Assembly (NCBI GenBank): GCA_903772945.1 | Contig: CAICTM010000134.1 | Coordinates: forward strand, 26,001-90,000 | Source of the DNA: Seminavis robusta | Lineage: Eukaryota; Bacillariophyta; Bacillariophyceae; Naviculales; Naviculaceae | Direction: 5' to 3' | DNA length: 64,000 nt | Shown: positions 57,864 to 64,000 of the stretch, one piece after another | Position numbering within the stretch: position 1 is the stretch's first letter | Layout of the letters: every line of letters begins with the position of its first letter | Program-made: the position numbers and the translations under genes | Notes under the pieces: generated by a model | Database searches by the model: none | Seen by the model: the letters and a program-made list of their open reading frames with translations, nothing else | What the model was told of the DNA's origin: nothing

Positions 57864-60800
57864 ATGGACCAACAACAGCCGCCGAGACAAAACGCGTTTT
57901 GCTTGGATGTGGAGGATCAGAGAGATGGGATGAAGGATGACAGCACAAAGAAGCACAAGCAGAAGCAGTACGATGCGCCACGACGAAATTGGGTTGTTGT
58001 GGCGGTAGCGCTGATTCTGTGGACGGGTTGTACACTCGCGTTGAGTTATTTGGCGTATCAAATGGCCCGCGAGCAAGAGAACCAGGAATTCGAGGCCAAG
58101 TTTACGGACTTTGCCAATGAGATCATCCGTTCGAGTGTCAACAACGCGCGCAACTCGCATCTCGTCTTGGAAAGCTTTGGGCGAACCGTCACTTCCTTGG
58201 CCCTCTACTCCAATGCTACTTGGCCGCTGCTGACACTGCCTCACTACGAGACCCGTTCCAACGACTACATTACCATAACCAAGGCGGAGTCCATCACCTT
58301 TTGTCCCGTCGTGTCGGCTGCCATGCGGACCAAGTACGAGAACTACACGGTCGAAAACCAAGGCTGGATCCAACAAGGGATCGACTACGAGTACTACCGC
58401 AACATTTTTGTCAATGATCGAGAAGAAGAAGACTCACCATCAGACAACAACCAAGAAGTAGATCTTGTCATCAACAGGGAAGGATTCAGCGTCCTCAACA
58501 GAGCCAAACCAATTCAACCATTCATATGGACTCACGCTCCATTGACACATCGCGCCGTTCCGGAAGAGTCGCTCGGGCCGTATGTCCCCATTTGGCAGAC
58601 GTTCCCCGCACCCCGCAACAGCTTTGTGGTGGGCAACAATCTAATGTCCGTTCCGGATTTCTACTCGCTCCTTCGAGATTCCTTCACCAGAAAAGCGACC
58701 ACGCTGTCCGATATATTCGACAATAACTTCCGGTTGTTTGGGAACGCTCAAACCATTGATGTCGATCCCAAATCGGTTCTCGTCCAACCGATCTTTGAAA
58801 ACATTCTCTTGCACCAACAACAGCAACAACACGCGGACGGCCAGATTGTCGGTTACATGATTGTCATCAAAAAGTGGCACCAAATCTTTCAAGACGTTCT
58901 CTACCGTGGTGCCAAACCTGTCGATGTCGTATTACGAAACACATGCGACAAGGCATTCACCTACAGAATCATTGGCTCCGAAGGCTACTTCTTGGGAAAG
59001 GGAGACTTGCACGATCCTCGCTATTCCCAAGTTATAAACATGACGGTAGAGGCATCGCTTTTCGACGAACCATCTTCCACCATCTACAGCGCATGTCATC
59101 ATTCTCTACACATTTATCCCACCAGAGAAATGGAAGACGATTACCGAAACAATCTTCCTGCCATTGTGGCCATCACGATCGTGTCCTTTTGTGTTCTCGT
59201 TGGAGTGGGCTTGTATCTATGGAGCCACATGACCAAGAAACACCAGCAAAACAAACTCAACGCACAATCGCAGCAACAACATGCCCAATTGAATATTGAT
59301 CATGCACGACAAGCCGCTGCCGCGGAACGACAATTGAATGGTGCGTTCACGAAGGAAAATCCATTCGAAAACCCTTTATTTATTGTCATCTCACGTTCCC
59401 TTCTTTCTCTGTAGAATTTATTGCGCATGAAGTCCGCAACCCATTGGCTGCCGCCATGTCTGCCTGCAGCTTTGTCTCGTCCGCCGTACAAGATTTGAGC
59501 GAACTGGCAGCCTCCTTGCCAACAGCACAGCCTGCTGCACCTCCAAAACCTCTTTTTGGCATTGCACCACAGCAACAACAACCTCCACCCTTGTTTGCCA
59601 TGTCACTACCAGCAGACAACACGCCACCGCAGAAAACACAACAACTACAAAAGCAGCAGGACTCCATTATGGAAGATCTACACATCATTGATAGCAGTTT
59701 GAATTTCATCAACGAGTTGCTCCGAAATATGCTCGATGTCCAGGTGCGTTTCTCACTCAGTCTCCAGGTGGGCGGAATTGAATTGATGGCTAAAACACCG
59801 ATCCGAATCACTCACACTGGTTCTTTTTCTCTCTGTGTGTCATAGCGAGCGTCACACCATCAGCTCAAAATAGACATGGCGCCAACAGATGTCCTGCGAG
59901 ACATTCTGGAGCCCGTTGATGCCATGCTGTATCGACGAGGACGCAGCGACGTCAAAGTGATTGTAGAATGCCCTCACACCGACATGATGGTCATGACCGA
60001 CCGACTCAGATTGAAGCAGGTTGTACTGAATCTCAGCAGGAACTCAATCAAGTTTGTGGAAAAAGGGTTCATCAAACTCAAGGTTGTCGTTGTAGGGGAG
60101 GACAGGCATACTCAAATTTGGGTGGAAGACACTGGTCCAGGCATCCCGGAGGAGAAAAAGGACAGGCTCTTTGCCAAATTCCAAGAGAGCTTGGATTCTC
60201 TTTCTCAGGGAACTGGAATTGGTCTCTCTTTGTGTAAAATTCTCATGGGTCTCATGGGCGGTGATGTAGCCCTGGACCGTACGTACAACAGTGGAGTTGA
60301 GGGACTGCCGGGGGCGCGTTTTATCATTGACCTGAAGACACCTCCAATCGACCAGGACGAAGGGGATCACTTCTTCGATGAAGACGTGCAAGAGGCAGTT
60401 GCAAACGGCGGTGGCGATATTGAAGCACCAGCACCATCGCTGTCAATTGCAAATGGTTCCCAACATAGCAACAATACCGGTTCCACAGAACAAACCTCCC
60501 TCATGACCGTCCCTGAACAAGCTGCTTCGATGCGGCCATCAACTGCAGACCTTAACCTTCCACAGGAACTAAAAGTTCTGTTTGTCGACGATGACACGGT
60601 GCTAAGAAAGCTCTTTGTCAGAGCAGTACGTCGAATTGCGCCAGAATGGAAGATCCAAGAAGCAGCCAGCGGGGAAGCGGCACTGCGCCTTGTTGATGAG
60701 TTCAATGAAAGTAACCAAGACAAGTCTCAAGACTTGTTCGACTTGATTTTCATGGATCAGTAAGGCATTGGATCACTCTTGACGAAAACATTGAGTCACA

Positions 60801-61291
60801 CCTAACTTTTCTGCTCATTGTCCTCTTTCGTTCACAGGTACATGGCCAGCACACAAAAACAGTTGCTTGGCACGGAGGTCGTCCAAGCGCTGAGATCCAG
60901 GGGCGTCAAATCCAAAGTATGTGGGCTGTCGGCAAACGATATGGCGAACGACTTCTTCGCAGCTGGATCAGACGCCTTCATTTGTAAGCCTCTTCCGGCC
61001 CAAAAAGACATTCTTCGAGAAGTGCTTTACGACCTTTTGTTCCGAACTAGAGATTCCTGCGAACACGCCCCCTCGGTTGGCAGTAGAGGCAGGTCGGCGC
61101 TGGTCATCACACCTTCCAACGATGCAATGTCAGCCTTGTCAGAATGTGAAAGTATCCCGAAAGTATCCAAACAGCTGACGGCGGCACGAGCAACCAACAA
61201 AAGTCCTCCACCCGTTGCACAACCCGCGACGAGTTCCAGCGCTGAGCCTGTTGTGGTGCTGGTGGGGTCCGACAAATTTGTAGGCTGCTAG
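57864..61291 (+). CDS. Membrane hybrid histidine kinase receptor
   Basis: Exons 57864-59340, 59415-59743, 59846-60759 and 60838-61291 encode 1057 aa. TM1 (43-67) and TM2 (about 431-453) bracket an extracellular sensor. The dimerisation helix carries the phosphoacceptor H497 (EFIAHEVRNPLAAAMS), recovered only after splicing at GTGCGT...TAG. The ATPase domain shows the N box (LNLSRNSIKF), G1 (VEDTGPGIPEE), F box (LFAKFQ) and G2 (GTGIGLSLCK). A receiver domain follows, with an acidic pocket (LFVDDDTVL), phosphoacceptor D906 (IFMDQYMAS) and K957 (FICKPL). A Gln/Pro-rich insert of about 60 residues interrupts the dimerisation domain, which is unusual. The sensor closely resembles that of the cyclase/PDE at 15535-20458. 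The ligand is unknown. The mariner element ends 193 bp upstream and may have altered the promoter. Confidence 0.92.
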
Positions 61292-62209
61292 CTTCCAGGC
61301 CCACCACCCAGCGTCCACCGCATACCAAATATACCACAGAATTTGTCCATCTCACTTCAGTCGGGTGGCTCAATGTTGCATGTTCAGTGGATGTCAGTTT
61401 CTTGACGTCCGTTCCTGGCTTGACAAAAACTGTGGTCGACGCCTTGGTGACAGGAATTTGTGAGTTTCCTCACTTTCCTTATGATTACAGACATCCAGAA
61501 TCTTCAGCAAGATGTCAGTCGTCAAGTCGTCCCATTTGCTGCGGTTGTTGAATGGCATTTTCCCACTGTTGGGATTGTACCATACTGTGACAGGCTCTCA
61601 AATCAGCAGGCATCCCAGCCATGCCAGCAGGAAGATGCCAAAAAGTGCCTCCGAGCTCTCCAGGCGGTTCCTTGGCGCTTTTCGGCTGTTCACATGATGT
61701 TCCAAGCTCGGCCTGCATCGTGTCATCTCTCGGGAGCTGCAACCTTTGGAGCACAAATTCGAAGTAACATGGTATCTTGATCTTGCGAGACTGGTGTTGC
61801 GCTGCTGGAGATAGATGCTCCGTTTTACTTACGAACGATTGACAAAACATCTGTTACTGTGGTTCGGCTCTTTTAGCTTTGCAATAATAGTACAGTAGTA
61901 ACATCTATGAAATCACCTGCGTCCTCAAATCTACACTGCAGGCAGTCCCACTTGCCTGTACCGCGTACAGGCAGCAACCCTTGGATCTAGATTCCATTCG
62001 ACAGAGAAAACAATCTAGTAGCTACTACCAGGTAGTGCGACTTCTCATGGACCATCTCGCTCCACAAGTTTCAGAGAAGGTTCAATATGATAAAGGCTCG
62101 ATGCCTACTCTTGTTGACTAAACCTAGCGATAAAAAGAGTTGGAAGAATCAAAAGAGATTGCACATTAAACTAAACTAACCTAAACAACAACGCGCTGCA
62201 TTGTACCCA
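61292..62209. other. Convergent 918-bp gap with a perfect hairpin
   Basis: 3' flanks of the histidine kinase (+) and the lipase-like gene (-). Residual frames (e.g. 61460-61780) are not convincing. A 9-bp perfect stem with a 3-nt loop (TGCCTGTAC / GTACAGGCA) lies at 61953-61973. Confidence 0.45.
61953..61973. repeat. Perfect 9-bp stem / 3-nt loop hairpin
   Basis: TGCCTGTAC and GTACAGGCA are exact complements around CGC. It belongs to the GTAC-palindrome class seen elsewhere in the spacers. Confidence 0.9.
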
Positions 62210-63811
62210 TCAGCACAGCCCAAGAACGCTCCGCCAGCCACCGCAAGACCTGGAAATATCAACCGACGGCACCCCTACAGCGCACCCACCCACTAGCGTC
62301 TTCTCCTCAGGATGCTTCCACGAATTTGGCATGAACGCACGCAGCCTAATAGTCCAAACAGAATCAAGCAGACATAAAACCGCGCCGACGCCGTGTGTCC
62401 CAGGGACACCCTTTGTGCGTACGTAGTTCGGGTTTATTGATGCGTCCGGCACATTTGCAAATGGGATATCGTAATCGCCCCGAGCGTGGCACAAGTAAAG
62501 AGGGTACTCGGCTCGTTCCACCTCCCCAATGAGATCCAGGTCTTGTAGTGCCGCACAGAGCTTGTCTGTTTCATTGGTCACACTTGTCACACATGGGTTG
62601 GTATCATTCCTGGCATTTCCCTGTTGGACCAAATTGACAAATGCCGGGTTGTAGATTTTCAATGGATCGCCATCTGGGATCATGCGCTTTACACCCTCAG
62701 CGTGCATCATCGGTCTTTGTGCCTCTGCTATCCAAGTATCTCGATATTCATCAGCTAACAAATCTTGACCTGCTCCATAGTTTTTGGCGTCTGTGTTTGT
62801 GGTGGAAAGTCCAGCTGCCAGCAAAGGCATGAAATAATAAGTCAATGGTGGTTTCTCGTTCCGGGCATTTGCTATAAAATGGCTAACCGTTTCAGACGAC
62901 ATTCTATACGGCGCCCCTCCCGCGCGAACAGCCACCACATTCTTGCCCATGCGATGCAGAGCATCTCCAAGAACCACAGCACCATAGCCACTTTGACTGT
63001 ATCCAGTTATAAAGTAAGCATCTGCCATTGCTGAAGTACAGTCAGACTGCTCAGAAACGATGGCTTCGGATTGCCAAATCAATGGTACAAGTGATGTGAT
63101 GATGGATTGCTTTAGCATGAAACCTCTGTAGTAATCTCCACTCTCGACCCATCCAATGTCGTCCGGTAACAATGCGTAGCTTATTGATACAGAACTGAGC
63201 ATGATTCCAACAATAGCGGGATGGTCGTTCACAGTAGTCAAAGGGGGGCGAACATTACTGGGAGGAAAAAATGAATATGACGGCAATATAGTGACAGGCA
63301 GCGTTGAATGTAGAAGCTCTCCAGTTGTGACATCATATGGTGCCACCAACAAACCCGAGTGCATAGCATGGAATCCATAATCTTGAGGACGACAGCCAAC
63401 ATTTTTGGGATACAATGCGTCATCATCGAAATCAGAGCATCGACCACAAACTTTCCACAGTTGAACATCATACTTCAGCTGGGACAGCACAAGTGTGTCC
63501 AAGGTAAGAATGACGGCTTCTGGGGCAGCAAGTCTCTCTCGCAAAAGTGCAGCGGCCACTTCTCTGATATCAGCTATGCTCAGTGTATCAATCAGAGTAT
63601 TACAGGGAACATCGACCGTTTGCAGTCGCCTTTCCCCGGCAACACCAAAATCATCGGAATTTTCCACAAGATGGCTCAGCAATTGTCCGAGTGCCTCCTT
63701 TGCAAGCTGATCAGTGTGCGCTCGCATTTTTTCTAGCAGCACAACGACACCACAAAGAGCCAATAGCAATCCCACCACCACGGTGCCAACCTTCTTGGAA
63801 GCAATCATCAT
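62210..63811 (-). CDS. Membrane-anchored secretory lipase-like alpha/beta hydrolase
   Basis: A single exon of 533 aa from the ATG at 63811; a second Met follows directly. Residues about 7-28 form a signal anchor (VGTVVVGLLLALCGVVVLL), so the enzyme probably faces the secretory lumen or cell exterior. The predicted nucleophile lies in ITGYSQSGYGAVVLG, the GYSQ(S/G)G form of secretory lipases and related esterases. The acid is probably Asp in CHARGDYDIPF, with the His in GTHGVGAVLCL. Several cysteines (VCGRCSD, NVGCRP, NPCVTS) fit an extracellular, disulfide-bearing protein. A prolyl peptidase cannot be excluded, but no propeller domain is present. The substrate is unknown. The end TGG..CGGWRSVLGLC is normal, and no intron was needed. 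Confidence 0.82.
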   Translation of the reverse strand: MMIASKKVGTVVVGLLLALCGVVVLLEKMRAHTDQLAKEALGQLLSHLVENSDDFGVAGERRLQTVDVPCNTLIDTLSIADIREVAAALLRERLAAPEAVILTLDTLVLSQLKYDVQLWKVCGRCSDFDDDALYPKNVGCRPQDYGFHAMHSGLLVAPYDVTTGELLHSTLPVTILPSYSFFPPSNVRPPLTTVNDHPAIVGIMLSSVSISYALLPDDIGWVESGDYYRGFMLKQSIITSLVPLIWQSEAIVSEQSDCTSAMADAYFITGYSQSGYGAVVLGDALHRMGKNVVAVRAGGAPYRMSSETVSHFIANARNEKPPLTYYFMPLLAAGLSTTNTDAKNYGAGQDLLADEYRDTWIAEAQRPMMHAEGVKRMIPDGDPLKIYNPAFVNLVQQGNARNDTNPCVTSVTNETDKLCAALQDLDLIGEVERAEYPLYLCHARGDYDIPFANVPDASINPNYVRTKGVPGTHGVGAVLCLLDSVWTIRLRAFMPNSWKHPEEKTLVGGCAVGVPSVDISRSCGGWRSVLGLC

Positions 63812-64000
63812 GGTAGCTAATGGACTCAATTTTACAGGCACTCTAGCTAGTCTAGTTTGAAATTATGGAAGATGGTGTGTGGAGGCTGTGCTCATCGGTT
63901 GAGGCGTTGAAGGCTCTTGGTGGACGGAGCGAGTGCGTTCGGTCAAAGTCGGATTGCAGTCACATAGGATGCCAACATGGTAATTAGGTTGAGTACTTAT

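Overview
The window looks like nuclear DNA of a photosynthetic stramenopile, most likely a pennate diatom; the species cannot be fixed from the sequence. The grounds are intron-bearing genes with short GT-AG introns (about 70-130 nt), a nuclear EF-Ts with a plastid-type signal ending in a Phe at the presumed cleavage site, helicase-associated (HA) repeats, a membrane cyclase fused to a phosphodiesterase, a PTxSPS-type extracellular tail, and a plant-like DD39D mariner element. Gene models below were built by joining exons by hand, checking phase at each junction and similarity to known families.

Layout. 1-12.8 kb: the 5' part of an HA-repeat protein (-), an XPG/Rad2 nuclease (-), an E2 ubiquitin-conjugating/F-box fusion (+), a type II membrane PLC-X phosphodiesterase (+) and a multi-pass membrane protein (-). 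12.8-15.5 kb is gene-poor and repeat-bearing. 15.5-30 kb: a 17-exon receptor-type nucleotide cyclase/PDE (+), an EMB8/YheT-like alpha/beta hydrolase (-), a mu-homology-domain protein (+), an R2R3-type MYB factor (-) and plastid EF-Ts (+). 30-49 kb: a SAM/kinesin-13 (+), two paralogous secreted or membrane-anchored proteins of an SGNH-like family (-, -) flanking a TMEM14 protein (+), a PAAT-like protein (-), NSUN5 rRNA methyltransferase (+) and a secreted WW-domain protein (-).

49.2-53.0 kb has no recognisable gene and is rich in GTAC-type palindromes. 53,044-57,670 is an apparently complete mariner-like DNA transposon with 33-bp terminal inverted repeats flanked by TA. It carries a 949-aa transposase and two further ORFs. 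It is followed by a hybrid histidine kinase receptor (+) and a membrane-anchored lipase-like hydrolase (-).

The most interesting points are these. The cyclase/PDE and the hybrid histidine kinase carry what looks like the same two-TM extracellular sensor, joined to two different outputs. The mariner element has two extra ORFs. An E2 enzyme is fused to an F-box. The two SGNH-like paralogues share no intron position. No tRNA, rRNA or CRISPR array was seen.
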